A stretch of DNA of 64,000 bases from Flavobacterium cucumis (GCF_900148835.1 NZ_FRYK01000005.1:1-64000), one strand, 5' to 3'; positions 9,261-18,741 are shown, counted from the stretch's first letter. The notes: generated by a model not told the origin, from the letters alone. Made by a program: numbers and translations.

Positions 9261-10637
9261 TTATAAATAGATTTGTAATTGTATAATAAATTCTCCTTTA
9301 TATGTATCAATATTGTCAACTGCTGTATACACAGGACGAGTAGAATATTGTGTAGTAATTTTAGCATGATGCCCATCCAAGAAAAAGTTGGCACCAATAT
9401 CAAATTGATTACTAGCTTTATCCAAGGCCTCAAAGTTTTTATAGGTATAAGCACCATAAGGCTGAATTCTTACTTTTGGTTTTTCACTACTTGTTGGTAA
9501 CAAAATACCCGCTTGTGTATACCATATATTTCCTGTTCCAATCATCGCTTGAAGATTACCTGCTCCAGCTAACGCAGGTGATCCTGTAAATGAAGGATCT
9601 GTGATGCTTTCATTCATAATACCAAGATTTCTTAAATAATTAGGTCCGAAATCATAATTATAAAAAACACTGTAAGCGGTAATAGCCATTTTTTTCTCTT
9701 TAGCCCCTATAGGCATATCCAAGAAAATATCTCCTGCAAATAAGTTAATGGCATGCTCTTCTATTACGCCATTCACTGAAGTTTGGGTTCCTTTTGGAGC
9801 ATTGTAAAATCCAGCACCTATATTAAACATTTTTTTTGTGCCTAAATAAGTACCCACTTTATAAGGTAAAAAATTAGACTCTTTATCAAAGAATTGGTAC
9901 TCCACATAACCTGCTTTTGACCATTGCGTCGCATTATTGTTGTCTACCGCTCTAGCTAAATTAGCATCCGTTACATTTGTTGGGTTTTGATTCGTTGCAA
10001 AAGGTTTATTGATGCTAAAACGATATTCCCATTTGTTGTATTTTCCTTTTGCAAAAATTCCAATTTGTCGTGCAAACTGATCCGAATTTTCAATTAAAGG
10101 CCAATTGAAAATAGGAGCATCTACTGTCAAATAATTTAAGGTAGAAGACATCGTCATACGAGATAATCCCATATAGTAATGCAATCCCGCTCCAACAGAC
10201 AAACTAAAAGGTTTTGACTCTTGTGGTAAAACTACTGCATATTCATTCCATGCATCATGAAAAAACAAACCTGGCTTTTTACCTGCACCATAACCACCCG
10301 TTCCTGTCGAACCCGATGCACCGCCATTAATAAAAGTTTGGTTGTTGATCCCTATATGCGTTAAAATCATGTAACGAGGAGAAATTTGTGCATACGCTAA
10401 CAGTCGTAAACGACGTAGACCTGCATCTTCATAGCGCGATAACGATTCATCTCCTATCTGGGAACCCGGATTCAAATCAGTGGAACGAAGCCATACTTGA
10501 TTCCAAGCAATAAAACGCATGTATTTACTCCCTTCCGGATTTAAATTGAATTTTAAACCGCCACCATATTCAGGTGACCCCTGAGCGGATGCTAACAGGG
10601 TAATAAGTAATCCTGTAATTGTTAGTAATTTTTTCAT
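9261..10637 (-). CDS. outer-membrane porin/beta-barrel protein
   Basis: The chosen start (MKKLLTITGLLITLLASAQ, ATG at 10637) gives a clean Sec signal peptide; an earlier in-frame start at 10676 would put 13 unlikely residues before it. About 440 mature residues alternate amphipathic strands and end in a C-terminal strand finishing with an aromatic/leucine-rich pattern (FIIQLQIYL), as in beta-barrels. It is first in the transporter operon. It probably lets the acid substrate cross the outer membrane, though the substrate is inferred only from context. Confidence 0.8.
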   Translation of the reverse strand: MKKLLTITGLLITLLASAQGSPEYGGGLKFNLNPEGSKYMRFIAWNQVWLRSTDLNPGSQIGDESLSRYEDAGLRRLRLLAYAQISPRYMILTHIGINNQTFINGGASGSTGTGGYGAGKKPGLFFHDAWNEYAVVLPQESKPFSLSVGAGLHYYMGLSRMTMSSTLNYLTVDAPIFNWPLIENSDQFARQIGIFAKGKYNKWEYRFSINKPFATNQNPTNVTDANLARAVDNNNATQWSKAGYVEYQFFDKESNFLPYKVGTYLGTKKMFNIGAGFYNAPKGTQTSVNGVIEEHAINLFAGDIFLDMPIGAKEKKMAITAYSVFYNYDFGPNYLRNLGIMNESITDPSFTGSPALAGAGNLQAMIGTGNIWYTQAGILLPTSSEKPKVRIQPYGAYTYKNFEALDKASNQFDIGANFFLDGHHAKITTQYSTRPVYTAVDNIDTYKGEFIIQLQIYL

Positions 10638-10734
10638 ATCTATAATTTGGTTAGTTGCGCATTTTGGCTTGACCAAATTCTAAAATTATGTTAATGAAAA
10701 AAATTACAATCTATATTTTTGTTAAGATGTATAG

Positions 10735-11154
10735 TTAATCTTTAAAACGTTCCCATTTTATAAGCATGAATTTATCGCCAAGCTCGGTAATAATCATACC
10801 GGCCCCCGACAATTGGTCTTTATTCTGAAGGTAGGCTACTAACTCATTATGCTTAAATATTTTATAAGTGGGATGGTAATTCGGATGGGGTGGTTTTTTA
10901 ATCTTAAATTCTTTTACCCAATTGCTAATAGAAACATGAGAAACCCCTATAATGCGCTCAATTTCTCTGAAACTTAACCCTTCTAAATACAATTGCAAAG
11001 CTTTTGTCACATAATAGTCATCTATCTTTTTTCCTAATTTATTAACGGTGAAGTAATAACTACACGATTTGCATAAATAACGCTGCCTATCTTTGATGAT
11101 ACCGCTTTTTACAATCGCATCGCTTTGACATTTCGGACAGGATAAAATCTCCAT
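10735..11154 (-). CDS. IS1 InsA-like zinc-ribbon/HTH protein, probable domesticated regulator
   Basis: 139 residues. A zinc ribbon at the N-terminus (CPKCQSD and CKSCSYY, two CxxC pairs about 20 residues apart) is followed by a helix-turn-helix (SFREIERIIGVSHVSISNWVKEF, residues about 55-80). This is the InsA-type DNA-binding part of IS1 transposases. The DDE catalytic half (InsB) is missing, and there are no flanking terminal inverted repeats. The C-terminal ~50 residues are a separate small domain. It lies 98 bp upstream of the porin gene at the head of the acid-uptake cluster, in the same direction. I infer a captured transposase DNA-binding domain now serving as a regulator of that cluster. 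Confidence 0.75.
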   Translation of the reverse strand: MEILSCPKCQSDAIVKSGIIKDRQRYLCKSCSYYFTVNKLGKKIDDYYVTKALQLYLEGLSFREIERIIGVSHVSISNWVKEFKIKKPPHPNYHPTYKIFKHNELVAYLQNKDQLSGAGMIITELGDKFMLIKWERFKD

Positions 11155-11161
11155 ATATATA

Positions 11162-11193
11162 AATTTTGCATAAATATACTAATTTTGCAAAAT
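11162..11193. promoter_or_regulatory. candidate operator upstream of the InsA-like gene
   Basis: AATTTTGCA occurs at 11162-11170 and again at 11181-11189, a 19-bp spacing. The second copy is part of the perfect 12-bp palindrome ATTTTGCAAAAT (11182-11193). It lies 8-39 bp upstream of the InsA-like start codon, a good place for autoregulation. This is inference from symmetry and position only. Confidence 0.4.
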
Positions 11194-11383
11194 ATACAAA
11201 AAACAATATCATAAAAAAAAGATTTTATTTTTTCACTTCTTTTAATTTTTAGGTTTTAAATTTAAGAATTACACAATTTTAACTACAATTGAATGCATTT
11301 TTAATTTTACTGTTTTACTAAAAACAGCCCTTTTATTTATAAAAATATAGCTATTTTGTGTACTTTTACTAAAAACACAAACA

Positions 11384-11989
11384 ATGCAATTTGATACTAA
11401 AGAAACCGCGGCTGCGACCCTATACAAACTTTTAACTGGTACAATTATTCCAAGACCCATTGGATGGATTTCTACTATAGACAATCAAGGAATTAGCAAT
11501 CTTGCTCCTTTTTCATTTTTTAATATCGTCTCGGAAGACCCACCTTATGTTATGTTTTCAACGGTTCGAACAGCGAACCAAAACAAAGACACGCTTAACA
11601 ATGTGCTAGAAAACAAACAATTTGTAGTCAATTTGGTAACCGAAGATTGTGTAGTACAAATGAATACATCTGCTCAAAATGTAGCGCCAGATGTCGATGA
11701 GTTTGAACTTGCCAACGTAACTCCTATTGATTCTGTTTATATCCAACCGAAACGAGTTAAAGAGAGTCCGGTTCACCTTGAATGTGAAATGGTGCATCAT
11801 TATTTCATTGAAAACCATCAAAATGGAGGTGCCTGTATCATTATTGGAAAAGTAATAACGATGCATATCGAGGATCGTATTCTTATGGAAAACCATAAAA
11901 TCAACTTAGAAGTATACAAACCCGTGGCTCGTTTGTCAGGGTCTAATTATAGTAAACTTGGAGCACTATTCTCCATTAAAAGAGGGTAA
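11384..11989 (+). CDS. flavin reductase family protein (FMN-binding split barrel)
   Basis: 201 residues matching the flavin-reductase-like split-barrel domain. It has an N-terminal TGTIIPRPIGWIST motif, then LAPFSFFNIVSEDPPYVMFS, then the strand pairs and GKVITMHIEDR near the C-terminus. These proteins bind FMN and reduce it with NAD(P)H, often for partner oxygenases. No oxygenase is adjacent, so the electron acceptor is unknown. The stop is 2 bp before the next gene's start, indicating an operon with the START-like protein. Confidence 0.88.
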   Translation: MQFDTKETAAATLYKLLTGTIIPRPIGWISTIDNQGISNLAPFSFFNIVSEDPPYVMFSTVRTANQNKDTLNNVLENKQFVVNLVTEDCVVQMNTSAQNVAPDVDEFELANVTPIDSVYIQPKRVKESPVHLECEMVHHYFIENHQNGGACIIIGKVITMHIEDRILMENHKINLEVYKPVARLSGSNYSKLGALFSIKRG

Positions 11990-11991
11990 CA

Positions 11992-12447
11992 ATGAATAAA
12001 GAGCAATTAGAAATCGATTGTGCAATGCAAATTCAAAAACCAATTCATGACGTTTTTGAAGCCATAATAAATCCTGTAAAAATGGCCAACTATTTTATTG
12101 CAACCAGCACCGGACCTATGGAAGAAGGTAAAAATCTGATTTGGAAATTCCCCGAATTTGATTTCAAATGTCCTGTTAAAGTTGGTCAAGTAATCCCAAA
12201 TCAATACGTTTCGTTCTATTGGGAAAATGCAGGAATTGAGTTATTAGTAGCAATCACGCTATCAGAAAAAGAGAACAATTCCACTCTAGTTCGCATTACA
12301 GAGAAAAGCATGGAAAATAATGAAGAAGGTTTAAAATGGCTATCAGGAAACTCTTTCGGATGGGCAAACTTTCTCAGCTGTTTAAAAGCTTATTTAGAAT
12401 ATGGCATCAATTTAAGAAAAGGCGCTTTTGATTTTATGAGAACATAA
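11992..12447 (+). CDS. START-like/AHSA1 (SRPBCC) domain protein
   Basis: 151 residues with the SRPBCC ligand-binding fold. An N-terminal strand and helix (IQKPIHDVFEAIINPVKMANYF) are followed by antiparallel strands and a long C-terminal helix (WANFLSCLKAYLEYGI). Members are related to Aha1-like or ATPase-activator homologues and bind hydrophobic ligands. The role is unspecified. It begins 2 bp after the flavin reductase gene and ends at a hairpin terminator. Confidence 0.85.
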   Translation: MNKEQLEIDCAMQIQKPIHDVFEAIINPVKMANYFIATSTGPMEEGKNLIWKFPEFDFKCPVKVGQVIPNQYVSFYWENAGIELLVAITLSEKENNSTLVRITEKSMENNEEGLKWLSGNSFGWANFLSCLKAYLEYGINLRKGAFDFMRT

Positions 12448-12474
12448 AAAAGGGTGCTACATGAGCACCCTTTC
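12446..12474. terminator. bidirectional terminator between convergent genes
   Basis: AAGGGTGCT (12450-12458) pairs with AGCACCCTT (12464-12472) around a 5-nt loop. An A-run precedes and T/C-rich sequence follows, so it can serve the plus-strand START-like gene and the minus-strand sucD. Confidence 0.85.
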
Positions 12475-12495
12475 CCTATCTATTAGTGTATAAGA

Positions 12496-13368
12496 TTATC
12501 CTAAAACCTCTTTCACTTTTTTACCAATTTCAGCTGGTGAATCTACTACGTGAATTCCGTTTTCTCTCATGATGCGTTTTTTAGCTTCTGCTGTATCATC
12601 AGCACCACCAACGATTGCACCTGCGTGACCCATTGTTCTTCCTTTTGGAGCGGTTTCACCTGCGATAAAACCAACAACTGGCTTACGGTTTCCGTCAGCT
12701 TTAATCCAACGTGCAGCATCTGCTTCTAATTGCCCTCCAATCTCACCAATCATGATGATAATTTCCGTTTCAGGGTCGTTCATCAACAATTCAACAGCTT
12801 CTTTAGTAGTAGTTCCAATAATTGGGTCACCACCAATTCCAATTGCTGTTGTAATTCCTAATCCTTGTTTCACTACTTGATCAGCAGCTTCGTATGTTAA
12901 TGTACCTGATTTAGATACAATTCCAACTGTTCCTTTTTTGAAAACAAAACCTGGCATAATCCCAACTTTAGCTTCTTCTGGAGTAATAACACCTGGACAG
13001 TTTGGACCAACTAAACGGCAATCTTTTCCTTTGATATAATCATACGCTTTAATCATATCTGCCACTGGAATACCTTCGGTAATACAAATGATTACTTTGA
13101 TACCAGCTTCAGCAGCTTCCATAATTGCATCAGCAGCAAATGCTGGTGGAACAAAAATAATTGAAGTATCAGCTCCAGCTTTTTCAACAGCATCTTTAAC
13201 AGTATTAAAAACAGGTCTGTCTAAATGCATTGTTCCTCCTTTTCCTGGAGTTACACCACCTACAACATTTGTTCCGTACTCAATCATTTGAGAAGCGTGG
13301 AAAGTTCCTTCGCTACCTGTAAATCCTTGTACAATTATTTTTGAATTTTTATTAACTAAAACGCTCAT
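12496..13368 (-). CDS. sucD: succinyl-CoA ligase (ADP-forming), alpha subunit
   Basis: 290 residues, standard for SucD. It has the N-terminal CoA-binding Rossmann domain ([16 protein letters not shown]), [10 protein letters not shown], the [14 protein letters not shown] segment, and the phosphorylated-histidine loop [10 protein letters not shown]. With SucB/SucC-type beta subunit it interconverts succinyl-CoA and succinate with ATP formation in the TCA cycle. The beta subunit gene is not in the window. It is transcribed away from the lipid A cluster's end and stops at a shared terminator. Confidence 0.97.
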   Translation of the reverse strand: MSVLVNKNSKIIVQGFTGSEGTFHASQMIEYGTNVVGGVTPGKGGTMHLDRPVFNTVKDAVEKAGADTSIIFVPPAFAADAIMEAAEAGIKVIICITEGIPVADMIKAYDYIKGKDCRLVGPNCPGVITPEEAKVGIMPGFVFKKGTVGIVSKSGTLTYEAADQVVKQGLGITTAIGIGGDPIIGTTTKEAVELLMNDPETEIIIMIGEIGGQLEADAARWIKADGNRKPVVGFIAGETAPKGRTMGHAGAIVGGADDTAEAKKRIMRENGIHVVDSPAEIGKKVKEVLG

Positions 13369-13403
13369 GATATATGAATTAAATTGTGTTTAAATTTGTG
13401 ATG

Positions 13404-13411
13404 CAAAAGTA
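13404..13411 (-). promoter_or_regulatory. candidate -7 element of the sucD promoter
   Basis: On the minus strand TACTTTTG fits the Bacteroidota -7 consensus TAnnTTTG. It lies 36 bp upstream of the sucD start. No well-spaced TTG -33 box is visible, so confidence is limited. Confidence 0.35.
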
Positions 13412-13452
13412 AGTTTTTTACCAAATAATCACGTCATTTTTATAGTATTTTT

Positions 13453-13815
13453 TTAATTAGGTTTGCTAATTTGATATCCTTTTTTGATTTTGTCTCCTTC
13501 AAATTCCCAAATCACCACAAATTTGGCAATCAAAACAAATTCTTTTGGATTTTCAATAGTGGTTACTTTGTGATTGTATCGCACAACAATTGTATTATCT
13601 GATTCTATAAAATGGGATATTTCCATGAAAGAATCTACATAATTTTGCTTTAACTCTTTAGCTAAATTTACAATATCAGCTTTGGTCATGATAAGGTTTC
13701 CTTGCGAACTGTCCCAATCCAAAATAAAATCATCATGCAAAAGTTCGCTTAAAAAAACAGCATCTCGAATACCGTCTTCTTTGTACAAAAATTCAATTTT
13801 CGCTCTATTTGTCAT
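13453..13815 (-). CDS. NTF2-like/SnoaL-type protein, 120 aa
   Basis: A small cone-shaped NTF2-like fold is suggested by the N-terminal helix ([25 protein letters not shown] split around a turn), a middle [23 protein letters not shown] segment and C-terminal strands ending with [17 protein letters not shown]. Such domains are used as small enzymes or ligand-binding modules, so the function is open. The start overlaps the end of the lpxD-like gene by 11 bp, so it is the last member of the lipid A transcription unit. Confidence 0.72.
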   Translation of the reverse strand: MTNRAKIEFLYKEDGIRDAVFLSELLHDDFILDWDSSQGNLIMTKADIVNLAKELKQNYVDSFMEISHFIESDNTIVVRYNHKVTTIENPKEFVLIAKFVVIWEFEGDKIKKGYQISKPN

Positions 13816-14746
13816 TTTGCTTTAATTTTTCAATGATTTCAGGAATGCGTTTAACGTTAGCCAATTGCTTTAATTTTTCACGCGACTCTTCAATTGGGGT
13901 TCCAAAGTAAGTTTTTCCCCCTTCAATTGATTTCGTAACACCCGTTTGCCCCATGACTACCGCTTTTGAACCAATTGTAATTCCACTAGTCGTACCTACT
14001 TGTCCCCAAAGTGTTACTTCATCTTCAATAACCACACAACCTGCAATTCCAGTTTGTGAAGCAATCAAACATTTTTTTCCAATCACAGTATCGTGCCCCA
14101 CATGAACTTGATTGTCAATTTTAGTTCCGGCGCCAATAGTTGTATCACCCGTAACGCCTTTATCAATAGTACAAAGCGCCCCGATGCCAACATTATCTTC
14201 AATTACCACTCGCCCACCCGATAACAATTGATCAAATCCTTCTGGACGTTTTTTGTAATAAAATGCATCCGCACCAAGGATTGTTCCTGCGTGAATCATT
14301 ACGTTATCACCAATTATAGTATTGTCGTAAATCGTTACATTGGCATGAATCAAACAATTTTTACCTATTTGAACATGATGTCCTATAAAACAATTGGGCT
14401 GAATAATTGTTCCTTCTCCAATAATCGCTGTATCCGAAATGGATACATGAGAAGCTTGAAAAGGTCTAAAATGTTGGGTGAGTTTATTGAAATCTCTAAA
14501 AGGATCATCTGAAATCAATAATGCCTTCCCTTCTGGACAAGCTACTTCTTTATTAATTAAAACAATAGTTGCTGCCGACTGAAGTGCTTTGTCATAATAT
14601 TTTGGATGGTCTACAAATACAATATCGCCTGGTTCCACGACATGAATTTCATTCATACCATGAACTGGAAAATTGGCATCACCCACAAAATTACAATCGA
14701 TAATTTGGGCAATATCTTTTAGAGGATAAACTTTTGAAAATTTCAT
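13805..14746 (-). CDS. LpxD-like UDP-3-O-acylglucosamine N-acyltransferase paralogue
   Basis: 313 residues. An N-terminal LpxD-type domain (about 1-100) is followed by left-handed beta-helix hexapeptide repeats (for example [20 protein letters not shown]) to about residue 290 and a C-terminal helix. It is the second LpxD-like protein in the cluster and shorter than the canonical one (343 aa) at 17659-18690. It could acylate a different sugar nucleotide or be a redundant lipid A enzyme. It overlaps the NTF2-like gene and follows efp by about 75 bp. Confidence 0.82.
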   Translation of the reverse strand: MKFSKVYPLKDIAQIIDCNFVGDANFPVHGMNEIHVVEPGDIVFVDHPKYYDKALQSAATIVLINKEVACPEGKALLISDDPFRDFNKLTQHFRPFQASHVSISDTAIIGEGTIIQPNCFIGHHVQIGKNCLIHANVTIYDNTIIGDNVMIHAGTILGADAFYYKKRPEGFDQLLSGGRVVIEDNVGIGALCTIDKGVTGDTTIGAGTKIDNQVHVGHDTVIGKKCLIASQTGIAGCVVIEDEVTLWGQVGTTSGITIGSKAVVMGQTGVTKSIEGGKTYFGTPIEESREKLKQLANVKRIPEIIEKLKQNDK

Positions 14747-14821
14747 TTAAAATGGATTTGTGTTCAGTCACAGTTTTTTAGTTCTTATCGGAAGCTGCCA
14801 ACTGCGACTGTAAGCTGAAAA

Positions 14822-15388
14822 CTATTCTTTAACTCTTTCCATGTAGTTACCAGTAGCCGTATCAATTTTGATTTTGTCACCTTCATTGATAAATAACGGA
14901 ACGTTAACGGTAGCTCCCGTCTCAACTGTTGCAGGTTTTGTAGCATTAGTAGCAGTGTTTCCTTTTACTCCTGGCTCAGCATAAGTAACTTCTAAAACAA
15001 TAGAAGCAGGCATATCTACTGATAACGGTGCCTCTGTTTCAGCATTAATTTGAATCATTACATTTGTTCCTTCTTTTAATAAATCTGGAGCGTCTAAAAC
15101 ATTTTTATTCAATGTAATTTGTTCAAAAGATTCATTGTTCATAAAGTGAAATTGATCTCCCTCAGCATATAAATATTGAAAAGTATGAGTCTCTACACGA
15201 ACTTCTTCAATCTTATGTCCAGCTGAAAACGTATTGTCTAAAACTTTACCATTAGTTAATGATTTTAGTTTTGTTCTAACGAAAGCGGGACCTTTCCCTG
15301 GTTTTACGTGCAAAAACTCAATGATTTTATAAATATCATTGTTATACTTAATACATAATCCGTTTCTAATATCTGCGGTTGTTGCCAT
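14822..15388 (-). CDS. efp: translation elongation factor P
   Basis: 188 residues with the three-domain EF-P structure. The KOW-like N-terminal domain carries the loop KPGKGPAF with K32 at the position that is modified in many bacteria. Two OB-type domains follow, ending with the signature GDKIKIDTATGNYMERV. It relieves ribosome stalling at polyproline stretches. Its place between lpxA and a second lpxD-like gene is a conserved kind of arrangement in Bacteroidota, as far as I recall. Confidence 0.97.
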   Translation of the reverse strand: MATTADIRNGLCIKYNNDIYKIIEFLHVKPGKGPAFVRTKLKSLTNGKVLDNTFSAGHKIEEVRVETHTFQYLYAEGDQFHFMNNESFEQITLNKNVLDAPDLLKEGTNVMIQINAETEAPLSVDMPASIVLEVTYAEPGVKGNTATNATKPATVETGATVNVPLFINEGDKIKIDTATGNYMERVKE

Positions 15389-15422
15389 TTTTTTTATTTA
15401 TGTTTGTTTACTATTTATTATT

Positions 15423-16208
15423 TTAAATTGAACTGGTATAACCTTTCATAATACCTCGTGATGAATTTCTAATAAAATCTAAAATTTCATCGCGCTCAGT
15501 AGTCGCTTCCATTTCAGCTTCGATAATACTAACCGCTTGTGACGTATTGTAATTTTTCTGGTATAAAATTCGGTATATATCTTGAATTTCTCTGATTTTT
15601 TCTGTTGAAAAACCTCTTCTTCTTAATCCTACAGAGTTGATACCTACATAAGAAAGGGGCTCTTTAGCCGCTTTTGTGTATGGGGGAACATCTTTACGAA
15701 CAAGCGAACCTCCTGATATCATAGCGTGATCACCAATAGAAATGAATTGGTGTACGGCAGCTAATCCTCCAATGATAGCAAAATTACCCACAGTAACATG
15801 TCCTGCTAAAGCTACACCATTAACAATAATAGCGTTATCCCCAATATGACAATCATGCGCAATATGGGCTGTTGCCATAATTAAACAATTCTTCCCTATT
15901 TTTGTTTGTCCAGACGCAATTGTACCTCTGTTGATAGTAACACACTCTCTGATGGTCGTATTATCACCTATTACCGCTAACGATTCTTCTCCTCCAAACT
16001 TTAAATCTTGAGGAACAGCAGAAATCACAGCTCCAGGGAAAATATTACAGTTTTTACCAATACGTGCGCCTTCCATTATGGTAACGTTTGAACCAATCCA
16101 AGTTCCCTCACCAATCTCAACATTATTGTGTATGGTCGTAAAAGGATCTATTACAACATTTCTTGCTATTTTGGCACCGGGATGCACATACGCTAAAGGT
16201 TGATTCAT
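15423..16208 (-). CDS. lpxA: UDP-N-acetylglucosamine O-acyltransferase
   Basis: 261 residues. The parallel beta-helix of hexapeptide repeats occupies about 1-185. The catalytic His lies in IMATAHIAHDC, and the LpxA-specific segments ISVGDHAMISGGS-like (ISIGDHAMISGGSLVRKDVPP) and VGINSVGLRRRGF are followed by a helical C-terminus. It catalyses the first step of lipid A synthesis, adding a 3-hydroxyacyl chain to UDP-GlcNAc. It is downstream of lpxC/fabZ, with a 65-bp gap. Confidence 0.96.
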   Translation of the reverse strand: MNQPLAYVHPGAKIARNVVIDPFTTIHNNVEIGEGTWIGSNVTIMEGARIGKNCNIFPGAVISAVPQDLKFGGEESLAVIGDNTTIRECVTINRGTIASGQTKIGKNCLIMATAHIAHDCHIGDNAIIVNGVALAGHVTVGNFAIIGGLAAVHQFISIGDHAMISGGSLVRKDVPPYTKAAKEPLSYVGINSVGLRRRGFSTEKIREIQDIYRILYQKNYNTSQAVSIIEAEMEATTERDEILDFIRNSSRGIMKGYTSSI

Positions 16209-16273
16209 ATATTTTAAAATTTACTTTTATAGAACATTAGAAATTTGCTTTTCTCTAAGCAATACTAATTTAA

Positions 16274-17662
16274 TTATTTTACTTTAACTATCTGTGCCAT
16301 TAATTCTGCCTCTGAAACTAATTTTCCATTGGCATAGGCATAAGCTTGCATATGACAAATTCCTCTTCTAATTGGAGAAATTAAGTCGCATTTAAAAAAT
16401 AGCGTATCACCAGGTAATACCTTATTTTTAAACTTAACATTATCGATTTTCATGAAATACGTTAAATAATTTTCAGGATCAGGAACGGTGCTTAATATTA
16501 AAATACCACCCGTCTGTGCCATAGCTTCAACTTGTAAAACACCAGGCATTACAGGAGCACCAGGAAAATGTCCAATGAAGAAATCTTCGTTCATCGTTAC
16601 ATTCTTTAACCCTACAACATGGGTTTCTGATAATTCCAAAATTTTATCAACTAATAAAAACGGAGGTCTGTGCGGTAATAAATCCATAATCCCATGAATA
16701 TCCATTACAGGCTCTTTGTTAATATCATATTGAGGTACATTATTACGCTCCTCTAATTTTATAATTTTTGCAATTTTTTTAGCAAACTGAGTGTTCACAT
16801 AGTGGCCTGGCTTGTTTGCAATAACTTTTCCCTGAATACGAGTTCCTATTAAAGATAAGTCTCCGATTACATCTAATAATTTATGACGGGCAGCCTCGTT
16901 TGGAAAATGCAAAGTTAAATTATCCAATATACCATTTTCCTTTACTGAAATCGTATCTTTATTAAAGGCTTTCTTTAAGTTCTCCATCGTTTCTGCAGAA
17001 ATCTCTTTATCCACATAAACGATAGCATTGTTCAAATCACCTCCTTTGATTAGTCCGTTGTTTAATAAACTTTCTAATTCATGTAAAAAACTAAACGTTC
17101 TACAATCTGCAATTTCAGTTTTAAATTCCGTGATGTTTTTCATGGTTGCATTTTGTGTGCCTAAAACTTTAGTACCAAAATCTACCATAGTTGTAACACA
17201 GTAGTGATCACTAGGAATAACTGTAATTTCACTTCCTGTAGTCTCATCAACATAAGAGATTACTTCTTTTACAACATAAATCTTACGCTCCGCATCTTGC
17301 GATACAATACCTACTTTCTCAATAGCTTCAACAAAATACTTTGATGACCCATCCATGATTGGTAATTCAGAAGCGTTCAATTCAATTATCACATTGTCTA
17401 AATCACATCCCACTAAAGCAGCCAAGACATGTTCAGGTGTTTGAATCATTACTCCTCTTTTTTCAAGATTGGTGCCTCGCTGTGTATTAACTACATAATT
17501 GGCATCAGCCTCTATTATAGGTTGGCCTTCTAAATCGACTCTTACAAATGTAAAACCGTTGTTTATAGGGGCTGGCTTAAAAGTCATGGTGACTTCTTGA
17601 CCTGTATGAAGCCCTACTCCAGTTAAGGTTATTTCACTGGCAATGGTTGTTTGTTTAATCAT
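16274..17662 (-). CDS. lpxC: bifunctional UDP-3-O-acyl-GlcNAc deacetylase / 3-hydroxyacyl-ACP dehydratase (LpxC-FabZ fusion)
   Basis: 462 residues. The N-terminal ~305 are LpxC, with the zinc His in TPEHVLAALVG and the second metal site in HKLLDVIGDLSLIG. The C-terminal ~150 are FabZ, with LLPHRPPFLLVDK and the catalytic HFPGAPVMPGVLQVEAMAQ. The fusion is typical of Bacteroidetes and couples lipid A commitment to the dehydratase that competes for the same 3-hydroxyacyl-ACP pool. The start codon overlaps the lpxD stop by 4 bp, so translation is coupled. Confidence 0.97.
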   Translation of the reverse strand: MIKQTTIASEITLTGVGLHTGQEVTMTFKPAPINNGFTFVRVDLEGQPIIEADANYVVNTQRGTNLEKRGVMIQTPEHVLAALVGCDLDNVIIELNASELPIMDGSSKYFVEAIEKVGIVSQDAERKIYVVKEVISYVDETTGSEITVIPSDHYCVTTMVDFGTKVLGTQNATMKNITEFKTEIADCRTFSFLHELESLLNNGLIKGGDLNNAIVYVDKEISAETMENLKKAFNKDTISVKENGILDNLTLHFPNEAARHKLLDVIGDLSLIGTRIQGKVIANKPGHYVNTQFAKKIAKIIKLEERNNVPQYDINKEPVMDIHGIMDLLPHRPPFLLVDKILELSETHVVGLKNVTMNEDFFIGHFPGAPVMPGVLQVEAMAQTGGILILSTVPDPENYLTYFMKIDNVKFKNKVLPGDTLFFKCDLISPIRRGICHMQAYAYANGKLVSEAELMAQIVKVK

Positions 17663-18690
17663 GATTTGGTTTTATTAATTGTTGTTTTTAATTCTTCAAA
17701 ATCGTTTACAATCTTTGGTAAATTCTTAAAATGGACAAATGATTTAGCAAAATCACCATAATTAAAAGCAGGTGTTCCTTGAACCACTTCTCCATCAGCT
17801 AAATTTTTAGCAATGCCTGATTGTGCTTGAATTTTTACATTATCACCAACGGTTATGTGACCTGCAAAACCAACTTGCCCACCAATCATACAATTTTTAC
17901 CAATTTTAGTAGTACCTGCAATTCCAGTTTGAGCAGCAATCACCGTGTTCTCTCCTATTTCTACATTGTGAGCCACCTGAATATGATTGTCAAGCTTTAC
18001 GCCTTTTCGTATGATAGTAGCCCCTAAAGTTGCCCTATCAACGGTTGTACAAGCTCCTATTTCCACATCGTCTTCTATGATGACATTTCCAATTTGAGGT
18101 ACTTTCTTGTAAGTGCCATCTTCTTGTGGTGCAAAACCAAATCCATCAGATCCAATAATAGTTCCCGAATGAAACGTACAATTGTTTCCAATTACGGTTT
18201 CGGAATAAATTCGAACGCCAGCAAAGAAAACACAATTATCGCCAATAGTTACGTTATCACCTATGAAGCTATTAGGATAAATTTTAACATTATTTCCAAT
18301 CGTTACATTCTTTCCAATGTAGCAAAAACTACCCAAGTACATATCAGAACCATAAGTAACCCCCTCCGATATAACAGAAGGTTGTTCGATTCCAGATTTC
18401 ATTAATTTTACTTGATTGTAATATTCTAACAGTTGAGAAAACGACTGATAAGCATCCTCTACCTTAATTAAGGTAACTGAAATTTCATTCTCAGGTTCAA
18501 ATGTTTTATTGACAATAGCAATTGTCGCTTGTGTCGTATAAATGTAATTCGTATATTTAGGGTTGGCAAGAAAAGTCAAAGAGCCAACGGTTCCTTCTTC
18601 AATTTTAGCCAACTTATAGACTTCTGCATTAGGATTCCCAATCACTTCGCCTTGTAAGATTCCTGCTATTTGAGCTGCTGTAAACTTCAT
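17659..18690 (-). CDS. lpxD: UDP-3-O-(3-hydroxyacyl)glucosamine N-acyltransferase
   Basis: 343 residues. The N-terminal uridine-binding domain (about 1-100, with LTFLANPKYTNYIYTT) leads into hexapeptide repeats (IGNNVKIYPNSFIGDNV and on) and the LpxD signature HIQVAHNVEIGENTVIAAQTG split across the active-site His. A C-terminal helix follows. It acts third in lipid A synthesis. It is first in the lpxD-lpxC/fabZ-lpxA-efp-lpxD2-NTF2 transcription unit. Confidence 0.97.
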   Translation of the reverse strand: MKFTAAQIAGILQGEVIGNPNAEVYKLAKIEEGTVGSLTFLANPKYTNYIYTTQATIAIVNKTFEPENEISVTLIKVEDAYQSFSQLLEYYNQVKLMKSGIEQPSVISEGVTYGSDMYLGSFCYIGKNVTIGNNVKIYPNSFIGDNVTIGDNCVFFAGVRIYSETVIGNNCTFHSGTIIGSDGFGFAPQEDGTYKKVPQIGNVIIEDDVEIGACTTVDRATLGATIIRKGVKLDNHIQVAHNVEIGENTVIAAQTGIAGTTKIGKNCMIGGQVGFAGHITVGDNVKIQAQSGIAKNLADGEVVQGTPAFNYGDFAKSFVHFKNLPKIVNDFEELKTTINKTKS

Positions 18691-18741
18691 TTATTTGTTT
18701 TATTCGATTGAATCAGACCACATGAAACCACTTCATCTTGG

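Noticed and set aside
10735..11154. Active IS1 element
   Set aside because: There is no InsB/DDE part, no terminal inverted repeats and no target duplication.
13088..13291. Plus-strand ORF inside sucD and many similar shadows in lpx, GH3 and sus genes
   Set aside because: They are antisense to strongly supported genes, without own motifs or start signals.
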